The position numbers were made by a program, and so were the translations under genes. Of a stretch of 64,000 bases of DNA, positions 1-7,663 are shown one piece after another. Numbering within the stretch: the stretch's first letter is position 1; every line of letters begins with the position of its first letter. Under the pieces are notes generated by a model. The model was not told where the DNA came from and made no database searches. It worked only from the letters and a program-made list of their open reading frames with translations. Source of the stretch: Arthrobacter agilis. Lineage in GTDB: Bacteria; Actinomycetota; Actinomycetes; Actinomycetales; Micrococcaceae. The stretch is from positions 1-64,000 of the forward strand of contig NZ_NFSC01000026.1 in NCBI RefSeq assembly GCF_002157505.1. Direction: 5' to 3'.

Positions 1-122
1 CCACCAACCAGGCACGCACCGACGCCCTGCACCACTGGCTACACTTCTACAACCACCAGCGCCCCCACAGCAGCCTCGGAGGCAAAGCCCCCATCACCCG
101 GTGCAACCAACCTGCTGTCTAA
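1..122 (+). CDS. IS481-type transposase, C-terminal end (cut by window edge)
   Basis: The frame starting at base 3 reads to a TAA at 120-122 and gives about 39 residues. It includes WLHFYNHQRPHSSLGG, the typical end of the DDE integrase-core transposases of the IS481 group, where the YNHxRPH segment follows the last catalytic Glu. Only the tail lies in the window, so intactness cannot be judged. The element's right inverted repeat should lie just after base 122, but it cannot be identified without the left end. An IS3-family orfB is the main alternative. Confidence 0.75.
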   Translation, partial: TNQARTDALHHWLHFYNHQRPHSSLGGKAPITRCNQPAV

Positions 123-350
123 GTACAACTAGTCCACCGTTCTCGTGAAGATGCCCTAATTCACAGGAATGAGGAGTTGCGCGTCATGTGGTGCGTTTTG
201 CGGAACCCAGCGTCCACCCGAGGAACCTCGGCCGACCTGTCACACCTACGCGGCACCACCACCTGCATAACCATCGGCTCCACCCGACCCAGCGCGACGG
301 CAGGTGCGCCTTGATCACGAGAGATGCGGGCTAAGGGATCAGGTGCGGGC

Positions 351-1127
351 TCAGTCGGTGGGTGAGGTCTTGGAGGTGACCCCGGTCAGATCAGTCGCGT
401 TTTCGGGTAGCCGCCTGAGCAACCACCACCCGTAGCCGATAAAGCCCAACAGATACGCGACGCGGACACCGAACGGCAGGTTGCCCGGGCTGAGGATCTG
501 AAGGAAGTCACCGAGGGCGTGCACTCCGACCAGCGGCCAGATCGTCTTCAGATGCCAACGCAGTGCGGCGCAGGCGAAGCCGAAGGCCGCTGAGTTGATG
601 GTGAGGAATACTGTGTCGTCCACGGGTCGTGAGAACCAGATACCGCTGAGCGTGTGGCCCGCTCCGAACAGCAGGGCCACCCCGACTGCCGCCCGAACCG
701 GGCCGAGCACGGCCAGTACCCGTTGCACCAGACCGCGGCTGAGCGCTTCCTCGGAGATCCCGAGCACGGTGTAGAGGACGGCGGCGCTGAGCAGTTCGCG
801 GGCAGTGCCAGCCACTCCGTCGAGCGAGTAACTCACCGCCATCAGCACCAGCGGCGTCAGAAGCCACCAGGACCGATCCGGGCCCCGCCAGATCAGTCCT
901 GCCGAACGGGTCCAGCCGAGCCAGAGAATGAGCCCGATTGGAACCGCTGCAGCACCAAGGTTGACCAGCGTGGCCCCGAGGTCGGGAAACCAGGGCGGGT
1001 GCAACGAAGCTGTCGCTTCGGCCAGCGCGAACAGCACCACATGCCAGGCCAGGGTTATCAGAGCCGCACTGAGGATTGGCCGCCGGGTGATCACCGCGCG
1101 CGCACGATCGGCTGCTATCGCTACCAC
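351..1127 (-). CDS. CPBP-family intramembrane metalloprotease
   Basis: The 258-residue protein is very hydrophobic, with about seven membrane segments. It carries the three CPBP (CAAX protease and bacteriocin-processing, Abi) motifs in order: SEEALSR (Glu126, Glu127, Arg131), FGAGH (Phe154, His158) and HALGD (His203, Asp207), in the usual spacing. These residues bind the catalytic metal within the membrane in family members. In bacteria the family includes prenyl-protein-like endopeptidases and bacteriocin-immunity proteins. No neighbour suggests a substrate: it stands alone between an IS end and a secreted peptidase. The family call is firm and the role unknown. Confidence 0.85.
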   Translation of the reverse strand: MVAIAADRARAVITRRPILSAALITLAWHVVLFALAEATASLHPPWFPDLGATLVNLGAAAVPIGLILWLGWTRSAGLIWRGPDRSWWLLTPLVLMAVSYSLDGVAGTARELLSAAVLYTVLGISEEALSRGLVQRVLAVLGPVRAAVGVALLFGAGHTLSGIWFSRPVDDTVFLTINSAAFGFACAALRWHLKTIWPLVGVHALGDFLQILSPGNLPFGVRVAYLLGFIGYGWWLLRRLPENATDLTGVTSKTSPTD

Positions 1128-1484
1128 ACACCACGAGGTATCTGCTCTGCATCCATCTGAATGGCCTCCATCGAGCCGTTTATGAACAGCTGCAACCCAC
1201 TATGGCACGGCGTACTCGGACGGAGTCACGAACCGTCAAATCCGACAGATCGGCTGCACCCGCTATTGCGGTTAATGCCCGTACTCGAAGGCTCGAAGGC
1301 CACCAATTACCGATGACAAACCGGTTACCCGCGGCCGGGGCGGTCGAAGAACCGGTCGCCAAGGGCCACCCAAGCTGAAGCCTCGAAAACCATCACTTCG
1401 CGAAATGCGGGTGCTTTACGACCGACGAGCACAGGAAGAGGCCCTGGACCGGAGTCCACGGCCTCTCCCCGTACCTTGTCTGGT
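1128..1484. other. intergenic stretch, no gene seen
   Basis: This 357-bp gap separates two minus-strand genes. Short open frames exist, but none has a ribosome-binding site or family resemblance. The only clear structure is the hairpin at 1437-1466. The stretch should also contain the promoter of the CPBP gene, but no convincing -35/-10 pair was found. Confidence 0.5.
1437..1466 (-). terminator. terminator-like hairpin after the M28 peptidase
   Basis: AGAGGCC (1437-1443) pairs with GGCCTCT (1460-1466), and TGGAC pairs with GTCCA inside, with one C-C mismatch and a CGGA tetraloop. It lies 19 bp past the stop codon of the minus-strand peptidase. There is no strong T tract, as is common for high-GC actinobacterial terminators. 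Confidence 0.6.
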
Positions 1485-3014
1485 CTAGCGGAGCGAGTGG
1501 TTTCCCTTGAAGGCGAAGTCGTTCGCTGCTTTCCCGCCGCCCTGTGCCGTTCCCTTGACAGCGGAGGTTGTCATGGCGAAGGTCAGGGTCGTATGGGCGA
1601 TCGCGTCAGCCATCTCCTCGAGCACTACCGGGTCGATGTTCGAGATGGTGTCACAGGCCGCATGATAGCAGGGATCGTAGGGACGACCGGCGGTTCCGCC
1701 GAAGATGTCCGCTTCTTCCTCCGATTTGATGCCTTCGGCTCCTGTGAACAGGCCACCGGCGGGTATTCCGTTCTCGATGAACCCGAAATAATCGCTTCGC
1801 CCATCGAACTCGGTGGGTGCCGTCGCCAGGCCCTGCGAGGCGAAATAGTCGAGGAATACGTCTTCGACGGTGTCGGACCCGTTGGGCCCTTCAGCCCCGA
1901 ACGCTCCGCCGTCACCGTCATAGACAAACCGGACAGGGTTCGGTGAGGCGACCATGTCGAAGTTCAGGTTCACTGCGTGATTCTTGATGTCTCTGGCTGA
2001 CAATTGGGAGACGTAGTAGTCGGATCCAATCAGCCCGTCCTCCTCACCGCTCCAGAAGGCGAAACGAATGCGGTTGGTCGGCTCGATGCCCAGTTCCGCG
2101 ATCTGAATGGCCGTCTCGAGGATAGCCGCGCTGCCACTGCCGTTATCGTTGATGCCCGGGCCCTCGGCCACGCTGTCCAGGTGGGCTCCCACGAGAACCG
2201 TACGGTCTGCACGGCCGGCCGTGTCGGCGAGGACGTTGAACGTCTCCACCAACTCCTCGTGGGTGTCCAGGGCCACCCGCATCTCGAGTCCCTCGGTAGC
2301 CGCCAGTTCCTCGCCGATCGCGAAGGAGGTGCCCACTACGGGTATTGTCGATCCTGCTTCGCCCAGGGTGCCGTTCACGACACCGAACCGGTCATCAGCA
2401 AGATTCACATTTCCCTGGTTGAAGATGATGACCGCCGAGGCCCCTGCAGCTGCCGCGTTGGCCGCCTTGAGTGCGAAGTCACACGTTCCACGCTGGATCA
2501 GGGCGATATTCCCGGCAGGAAAACCCTCGAAGTCGCTGGCTTCGCAGCCACTGGTCGAGGCGCGGTCGCCGGCAAGATTCACGTCGACCGCGGTCACCGG
2601 AGCTGTGACATCCCCTTCGGCGCTGGAGGTCATGTCACGGTACTCATCGGCGTAGGTGTAGGTCGTTTGCGTCGGAGCGGTCTGCGCCAGGACCGCAAGA
2701 TCCACGACGAACTTCGGGTACGTGAAGTACTGCCGTTCCGTTTCGTACCCGGCGGCTTGCAGTTGTCCTTCGATGTACTCAGCCGAAGCAACATGCCCGG
2801 AGGTGCCTGCGGCGCGATTGCCGTCATTGGCATCCGCTATCGCCTGCAGCTCCTGGAGATGACTGATGATGTTCTCAGCCGATACGGCGTCCCGAAGTAA
2901 CGCGGTGTCGGTGCCATTATCAGCAAGGACGGGCTGCGCTGATCCTATGATCAGCAACACCGCCACTGATAATGCCGAGGAAGAAACAGTGGGGGTTCTG
3001 CGCTTGGTTATCAC
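1485..3014 (-). CDS. secreted M28-family zinc aminopeptidase with PA domain
   Basis: The 509-residue protein is read from a GTG with AAAGGG upstream. It has a signal peptide (about residues 1-31, cleavage near VLA-DN). A PA (protease-associated) insert lies at about 140-250, and an M28 peptidase domain from about 255. Zinc and catalytic residues are visible: His278 in GAHLDS, Asp290 in GINDNGSG, Glu324/325 in SGEED, Asp353 and His451 in CYHAACD. Streptomyces secreted aminopeptidases share this arrangement. It probably releases N-terminal amino acids from peptides outside the cell. The last 30 residues are low-complexity Gly/Ala/Lys. It is monocistronic, with a hairpin on each side. Confidence 0.9.
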   Translation of the reverse strand: MITKRRTPTVSSSALSVAVLLIIGSAQPVLADNGTDTALLRDAVSAENIISHLQELQAIADANDGNRAAGTSGHVASAEYIEGQLQAAGYETERQYFTYPKFVVDLAVLAQTAPTQTTYTYADEYRDMTSSAEGDVTAPVTAVDVNLAGDRASTSGCEASDFEGFPAGNIALIQRGTCDFALKAANAAAAGASAVIIFNQGNVNLADDRFGVVNGTLGEAGSTIPVVGTSFAIGEELAATEGLEMRVALDTHEELVETFNVLADTAGRADRTVLVGAHLDSVAEGPGINDNGSGSAAILETAIQIAELGIEPTNRIRFAFWSGEEDGLIGSDYYVSQLSARDIKNHAVNLNFDMVASPNPVRFVYDGDGGAFGAEGPNGSDTVEDVFLDYFASQGLATAPTEFDGRSDYFGFIENGIPAGGLFTGAEGIKSEEEADIFGGTAGRPYDPCYHAACDTISNIDPVVLEEMADAIAHTTLTFAMTTSAVKGTAQGGGKAANDFAFKGNHSLR

Positions 3015-3084
3015 GAGTTTCCCTTTCCTGAAAGGGTTGGCGCCGTCGCCGACCCGAGGATCACCGTACGCCCGTTACAGGAAG

Positions 3085-3115
3085 CCTCGATAGGGCGCCA
3101 GTTACCCTATCGAGG
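3085..3115 (-). terminator. 11-bp perfect inverted repeat between resolvase and peptidase
   Basis: CCTCGATAGGG (3085-3095) and CCCTATCGAGG (3105-3115) form an uninterrupted 11-bp stem with a 9-nt loop. It sits downstream of the minus-strand resolvase and 71 bp upstream of the minus-strand peptidase start. It could end resolvase transcription or be an operator of the peptidase gene. No T tract follows. Confidence 0.45.
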
Positions 3116-3222
3116 CCCCCGGTTCCCGAAGAAGCGGACAGCGCCCGCAACCGCTGCGCTCCCCAGCAGCTATTCTTCACACTTCATACGTAGGCATGCC
3201 GTGCGTGGTGGTGCTGGCCTTG

Positions 3223-3795
3223 TCAGACGGGCTCATTGCTGCCGATACTCAGGTAGCGGTAGACGGTGGCGCGGCTGGCCCCGATGATCTTTCCAATATC
3301 GGCCGGGGTAAGCTCCTGGGCCTTCAGGTCCTGGGCGCGCCTGACCTTCGCGTGGTCGCCGGTGACTTCCCGCCGGCCGGCCTTCCGCCCGTACTCCGCG
3401 GCTACAGCCATGCCGGCCCTGGTGCGCTCAGCCAGCTGGTCGCGCTCGAGCTGAGCGAACGCAGACATGACGGTGAGCATGGCCCTGCCCATGGGACCTG
3501 TGGTGCTGATGCCTTCCGTGACACTGCGAAAGTGCACGCTCCGGTGCTCCAGATCGTCGATCAGGGCCAGCAGGTTGCGGGTGGTGCGGCCCAACCGGTC
3601 CAGCTTCCACACCACGACCTCATCACCAGCTCGTAAATGGTCGAGGAGCTTGTCGAGCTCGGGCCGACTCGCCCTCGTTCCACTGACCCCGTGGTCGGTG
3701 AAGATCCGGTCGCAGCCCGCCGCGCGCAGTGCCGCGTGCTGCAAGTCAACGTTCTGCTCCAGGGTGCTGACCCTGGCATATCCAATGCTTCCCAT
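3223..3795 (-). CDS. serine recombinase, Tn3-resolvase/invertase type
   Basis: The 190-residue protein begins MGSIGYARVS, with the nucleophile Ser10 in the canonical YARVSTxxQ context. The catalytic core runs to about residue 120 and includes the VWKLDRLGR motif. A long helix and a C-terminal Hin-like helix-turn-helix follow (about 145-185: LTPADIGKIIGASRATVYRYL). Length and order fit transposon resolvases or DNA invertases. No transposase of the Tn3 family lies in the window, so it is probably a relic of a mobile element or a stand-alone resolvase. Three direct repeats lie just upstream at 3836-3967 and might be its site. Codon use resembles the chromosomal genes. Confidence 0.92.
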   Translation of the reverse strand: MGSIGYARVSTLEQNVDLQHAALRAAGCDRIFTDHGVSGTRASRPELDKLLDHLRAGDEVVVWKLDRLGRTTRNLLALIDDLEHRSVHFRSVTEGISTTGPMGRAMLTVMSAFAQLERDQLAERTRAGMAVAAEYGRKAGRREVTGDHAKVRRAQDLKAQELTPADIGKIIGASRATVYRYLSIGSNEPV

Positions 3796-4309
3796 CCCGA
3801 CGTCTCCTCAAGCTCATCAAAGGCTTTCTTCTGTTTTGCTGAGAATAGGCCATGTAAGACACATTGCTGAGACAAGATGCATAGGCTGGAATCTCCGTAG
3901 ATGCTGGACTCCCCCGGTTCAGTGCCCGAGCCCTCGCCGCGTCCAATCAAGGGATCCGTTGCTGAGACGCCATCACACGGACAATGGTCCGGGTCGGCAT
4001 CCGTATATGGCACTTCTACCGGCATCACGTCAGGCGGGGCGAACGGGATCCGAGTGTATCTTTTTTGAGGGCCCTGGTAAGCCATACTCGGTGAGTGCTT
4101 ATGACATAGCTGATGCGACATTTACTGAAGCTAAGACCTAGGCGAATGGGGAGGTAGGCCGCCGTAGATATTCAATTGCACTTGTTTCATCCGACAAACG
4201 CGGAAACCGCGGGCTAGTCTGGTTAGTTGGTAACGACGCCAAGTGGGATTATCGAACGGATGCGCGCCACCATAGCCTCCGCTGTGCAGTCATAAGCAAT
4301 CGATACTCG
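3796..4309. other. 514-bp gene-poor stretch upstream of the resolvase
   Basis: No convincing coding sequence is present; overlapping frames are out-of-frame readings without ribosome-binding sites. By eye the composition is more A/T-rich than the surroundings, especially 4060-4310. It holds the TTGCTGAGA repeats and probably the resolvase promoter. This fits decayed mobile-element DNA. Confidence 0.5.
3836..3967 (+). repeat. three direct copies of TTGCTGAGA
   Basis: Exact 9-mer copies lie at 3836-3844, 3864-3872 and 3959-3967; the last two also share a following C. Resolvases of the Tn3 type bind multi-subsite res regions directly upstream of their gene, which is where these lie. The copies are direct rather than inverted and unevenly spaced, so the assignment is tentative. 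Confidence 0.35.
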
Positions 4310-5569
4310 TCAATTGCGACCTAATCGCTCCTCGGCGTCTGAACGACGCCGAGCTTCCCACTCGACAGCACCTGCCTCGGTTGATCCCATTGACTCAACC
4401 GTTTCCTTGCTTCTTGCACGGCTCGCGGCGTCCTCAGCAGCGGAGACACAGGAAACATCCGTAGCCGCCGTTTGCTCGAGGTTGTCGGCCGCCACCGGGC
4501 ACCAGCGGTGGCCGGGTCCGTTCCAGGTTGCAGGAAGCCAGCGGAGTCCGGCGCCCTGCCAGCCGCCGTCGTCGTCCTGCTTGAAGGAAACTTCAACCAG
4601 GAGTCCCTCAGTGTTGCGGATGTCCGGCGTCAGGTGGGCGCCGATGGTATTTCCGAGGCCGTAGACAATCCACACTCCGTTGTACTTCTCGATGGGCAGG
4701 ACGGAGTGGCTGTGGTGACCGTAGATCAGGTCGAACTCACCGCTGTCCACCAGTGTGTGCGCAACCTGCTGCTGTTGGGCGTTGGCGTAGTCCGCGTACT
4801 CGTCGCCGGCGTGCACCGCCGCCAGTACGACGTCGGCACCGGCCTCGCGGGCTAGCCGCGCCTCGGTGATCATCGCAGCCGGGTCAAGCAGATCGACTTG
4901 CCAGGGGAATTCCGGTGACAGCCCGTTGAGCGCATAGGTGCCCGTGATGATCGCGACCCCGGCGTCCTCCGTCTCCACAATCAAAGGCTCGGCGGTTGCC
5001 TCGGGCGAGCGGTAGGAACCCGTATGTTCCAGGCCTGCACGGTCCAGGACGTCAAGCGTGCGATTGAGACCGGCTGTCCCGGCGTCAAGAGTGTGGTTGC
5101 TCGCGGTGGTGCAGGCGTCATAACCCAGGTCCGCTACAGCCTCCGCGACCTGCGGCGGAACGTTGAAGGAGGGAAATCCGGAGTAGGGGCCCTCGGGATT
5201 CGCCAGTGGTGTCTCCTGGTGGCAGATCGCCAAGTCCGCCGGCGCCACGTACTCTTCCTGCGCCGCGAGCATCGGTCCGAAGTCAAGCTCGCCGTCGCCG
5301 TCGATTGCTGCCTGCTCCCAGAGTCCTTCGTGGAGCAAGAGATCCCCGGTCAGCACCACCGTGGCGGACGGAAGGGACTCTGCCGGACTCGGGGACGGGG
5401 ACGCGTCCTCCGGTGGGCTCGAAGGTCCCAATGACCGTATGGATGACGCGGTCGGCGCTGGACCGCTGCTCTGCGGCTCTGAAACGGTCCCGGAATCCGA
5501 GCACCCGGGAACCAGCAGCAGCACCGCCAGCGCTGCTGTCTGAATGATGGATGCACGACGACGGCTCAC
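4310..5569 (-). CDS. CapA-family lipoprotein, metallophosphatase fold
   Basis: The 419-residue protein has a lipoprotein signal with lipobox LVPGC (Cys23). A Ser/Pro-rich linker (about 24-70) leads into a PGA_cap (CapA/PgsA) domain. The calcineurin-like metal motifs are present: TGDLLLHEG near residue 72, SNHTLDAG near 155 and GHHSHS near 287. In Bacillus the family takes part in poly-gamma-glutamate capsule export. Stand-alone actinobacterial members are common and their roles unproven. No capB or capC homologue is nearby, so capsule synthesis is not implied. It acts on the outer face of the membrane. Its tail is charged (Glu/Arg-rich). Confidence 0.85.
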   Translation of the reverse strand: MSRRRASIIQTAALAVLLLVPGCSDSGTVSEPQSSGPAPTASSIRSLGPSSPPEDASPSPSPAESLPSATVVLTGDLLLHEGLWEQAAIDGDGELDFGPMLAAQEEYVAPADLAICHQETPLANPEGPYSGFPSFNVPPQVAEAVADLGYDACTTASNHTLDAGTAGLNRTLDVLDRAGLEHTGSYRSPEATAEPLIVETEDAGVAIITGTYALNGLSPEFPWQVDLLDPAAMITEARLAREAGADVVLAAVHAGDEYADYANAQQQQVAHTLVDSGEFDLIYGHHSHSVLPIEKYNGVWIVYGLGNTIGAHLTPDIRNTEGLLVEVSFKQDDDGGWQGAGLRWLPATWNGPGHRWCPVAADNLEQTAATDVSCVSAAEDAASRARSKETVESMGSTEAGAVEWEARRRSDAEERLGRN

Positions 5570-5869
5570 TCGGTCAGCCTAGCGCCGTAACCAACGGTGG
5601 CTGTAGCGAGCCCCTCTTGATTATCGACGGCACTCAACACAGTTACGAGCGTTTGAACCTGAGCCTGGGCATTCGAAGCTCGGGGAAAGCCCGCTCCGAA
5701 GGACGGACAGGGAAACGGGACGGCACCCGTTCACTTGGTCTTAGACAGATGGCGGCCCCTTGCGGGGCCCGGGTTCGACCCCTAGCGATGGACGAAGGGC
5801 CCGGAAAGGGCCTCCCGGAACTAGCCGACGGGTGAGAGGGGATTAGCTGTGAGTGTGAGGCACACTACC

Positions 5870-5909
5870 GGTCTTCGGACCTGGCGGGTTCGAATCCCGG
5901 CGGGCTGCG
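5870..5909 (+). pseudogene. 3' fragment of a long-variable-arm tRNA (degenerate)
   Basis: GGTC-TTCG-GACC (5870-5881) looks like the variable arm of a class II tRNA (Leu or Ser type). It is followed at the right distance by a T arm, GCGGG-TTCGAAT-CCCGG (5884-5900), with one mismatched pair, and an acceptor-like strand CGGGCTG. No partner 5' acceptor strand, D arm or canonical anticodon loop was found upstream, so a complete cloverleaf is not supported. A terminator directly follows, as for a real tRNA gene. It may be an integration scar or a decayed tRNA. Confidence 0.35.
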
Positions 5910-5924
5910 TCCTCCAACATAGCG

Positions 5925-5963
5925 AGGCGGCAGGCTGATCGATCAGCTTGCCGCCTTTTCTTT
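5925..5963 (+). terminator. strong intrinsic terminator
   Basis: The stem AGGCGGCAGGCTGA (5925-5938) pairs with TCAGCTTGCCGCCT (5943-5956), 14 bp with one G-T pair and a TCGA loop. It is followed by TTTTCTTT. The T tract lies on the plus side, so it ends rightward transcription from the tRNA-like region. Confidence 0.85.
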
Positions 5964-6033
5964 GCCCGGGGAGACTTCACGGTGTACCCGCACACATCCT
6001 GACCGAGCATCCGACCTACCATCGAGAGTGACC

Positions 6034-6480
6034 ATGACCAGTACCCAGAGCCCGACCGTGGGCACAACGAACCGCATCCGGCGTTCGGGTTCGCTCGCCC
6101 TTGGCGTCACCGCGCTGCTTGCCAGCGCCCTCCTCACAGGCTGCACTCCGGAGGGGGACGTCATCGACGAGGACTATGCCCAGGTGTGTCAGGACAGGAC
6201 CACGCAGGAGCGCGTCGAGGACAGCAAGTGCAGTGAGGCGGGCCGTTCCAGCGGGGCTTTCGGCTGGTACTTCCTGCCCATGATCATCAACAACTCCGGC
6301 CGCAGCACTGTCATCCCGCGCGTTGGATCCCGGGTCTCGGGCGGCATCACCAATATCCCCTCGGGGGCGACCGCCAGGAGCGGGTTCTCTAACGAAGGCC
6401 AGTCCGTTACACGCGGCGGCTTCGGCAACAGCGCGAAGTCCGGCGGCAGCGGCGGGCGCTCCGGAAGCATGGGAGGCTGA
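6034..6480 (+). CDS. DUF1190 (YgiB-like) lipoprotein
   Basis: The ATG at 6034 gives 148 residues; longer in-frame starts lack a ribosome-binding site. A signal peptide ends in lipobox LLTGC (Cys37). The C-terminus contains TRGGFGNSA and ends in GRSGSMGG, closely matching the end of E. coli YgiB, the DUF1190 family prototype. In E. coli ygiB pairs with ygiC, encoding a glutathionylspermidine-synthase-like protein, and the same pairing occurs here. The biochemical role of DUF1190 is unknown. A surface or envelope function tied to the next gene is an inference from this conserved pairing. Confidence 0.85.
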   Translation: MTSTQSPTVGTTNRIRRSGSLALGVTALLASALLTGCTPEGDVIDEDYAQVCQDRTTQERVEDSKCSEAGRSSGAFGWYFLPMIINNSGRSTVIPRVGSRVSGGITNIPSGATARSGFSNEGQSVTRGGFGNSAKSGGSGGRSGSMGG

Positions 6481-6481
6481 C

Positions 6482-7657
6482 GTGAAGCGCTTGCTGTCTA
6501 CCCCACGCCCGGACTGGAAAGAGAAGATCGCCAGCCAGGGCCTGCTCTACTCGACGACGATCATGCCCGACGGCTCGGAGATCGACTACTGGCACGAGGG
6601 CGCCTACTACCAGTTCGACCTCGCAGAGGTCGAGATGCTCGAGAAGGTCACCGAGGAGCTGCACGGCATGTGCATCGAAGCGGCCCGACACCTCGCCACC
6701 GGCGCCATGGGCAACATCGGCATCAGCGCCGAAGCCATGAAGCTTGCCGCCGGATCGCTGGCCCGCAGTGAGCCCGCCGTCTACGGCCGCTTCGACTTCT
6801 CCTACGACGGCGTGAACCCGCCGAAGATGCTCGAGTACAACGCCGACACTCCGACGGGCCTCATCGAGGCGTCCATCGCCCAGTGGTTCTGGCTGCAGGA
6901 CGTCAAGCCCGAGAACGACCAGTGGAACGGCATCCACGAAGCCCTCGTCGCCGCATGGGACAAGCAGCGCTTTGGGATCGAGGGCCCGAGGCTGCATGTT
7001 GCGCACATCGAGACCGAAGAGTCAGGCGAGGACTGGATGACGGCCGCCTACATGCGCGACGTCGCCTCACAGGCCGGTTGGGAGACCGTCGGCATCAACA
7101 TGAGCGACATCGGTTGGGACTACCGCCAGCACCGCTTCGTGGACCTCGACAACAAAGCCATCAGCACCATCTTCAAGCTCTACCCGTGGGAGATGATGAT
7201 GAAGGAGGAGTTCGGACAGAAGATCCTCGACTGGCCCGTGATGACCCGCTGGGTCGAGCCGGCCTGGAAGATGTTCCTTTCCAACAAGGCCCTCCTGGCC
7301 GCCCTCTGGCACCTCTACCCGGACCATCCCAACCTGCTACCGTCCTACCTCGACGGACCGAACGGCATGGACGAGTGGGTCGCGAAGCCCCTGCGTGGCC
7401 GCGAGGGCGACAACATCCGCATCCACGCCAAGGGCGTCGAGATCGAGCAGCCCGGCGACTACGGAGCCGAAGGCTGGTGCTACCAAGCGTGGAGCCCGCT
7501 GCCCGACTTCGACGGCAACCGGCCGGTCCTCGGCGCCTGGGTGGTCGACGGCGAGTCCGTCGGCGTCGGCATCCGGGAATCCGACGGCTACGTCACCGAC
7601 TACTTCTGCCGTTTCGTACCCAACATCATCGACGCGCCCGCGCCGAGCAACGGTTAG
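6482..7657 (+). CDS. glutathionylspermidine-synthase-like ATP-grasp protein (YgiC/YjfC type)
   Basis: A GTG at 6482, one base after the DUF1190 stop, gives 391 residues, the usual size of YgiC/YjfC. The whole protein matches the synthetase (ATP-grasp) half of glutathionylspermidine synthase, including FDFSYDG, MLEYNADTPTGLIEAS and a C-terminal WVAKPLRGREGDNI nucleotide-binding segment. The amidase half of the E. coli bifunctional enzyme is absent. Actinobacteria normally lack glutathione, so the true substrates are probably another amine and another carboxylate. It likely forms an amide bond with ATP. Spacing puts it in an operon with the lipoprotein and the permease at 7664. Confidence 0.88.
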   Translation: MKRLLSTPRPDWKEKIASQGLLYSTTIMPDGSEIDYWHEGAYYQFDLAEVEMLEKVTEELHGMCIEAARHLATGAMGNIGISAEAMKLAAGSLARSEPAVYGRFDFSYDGVNPPKMLEYNADTPTGLIEASIAQWFWLQDVKPENDQWNGIHEALVAAWDKQRFGIEGPRLHVAHIETEESGEDWMTAAYMRDVASQAGWETVGINMSDIGWDYRQHRFVDLDNKAISTIFKLYPWEMMMKEEFGQKILDWPVMTRWVEPAWKMFLSNKALLAALWHLYPDHPNLLPSYLDGPNGMDEWVAKPLRGREGDNIRIHAKGVEIEQPGDYGAEGWCYQAWSPLPDFDGNRPVLGAWVVDGESVGVGIRESDGYVTDYFCRFVPNIIDAPAPSNG

Positions 7658-7663
7658 GCGACC

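Larger units (their letters stand above)
5570..6033. other. intergenic stretch with tRNA-like remnant and terminator
   Basis: This 464-bp gap holds no supported CDS. The part from 5690 to 5910 is rich in short G/C hairpins and contains a second GGTTCGA-type T-loop motif near 5771-5780, without a matching stem. The 3' tRNA fragment and strong terminator are listed separately. Confidence 0.5.

Noticed and set aside
1180-1362. Short minus-strand frame of 60 codons
   Set aside because: No ribosome-binding site, no G/C codon bias and no family resemblance.
3467-4141. Plus-strand and minus-strand frames over the resolvase upstream region
   Set aside because: They overlap the resolvase gene in other frames and continue into A/T-richer non-coding DNA without codon bias.
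4310-5569. Poly-gamma-glutamate capsule locus
   Set aside because: Only a CapA-like protein is present; no capB, capC or capE genes lie nearby.
5690-5910. A complete tRNA (Leu, Ser or Sec type)
   Set aside because: The variable and T arms are present, but no acceptor 5' strand, D arm or anticodon loop with T33 could be built. It is kept only as a fragment.
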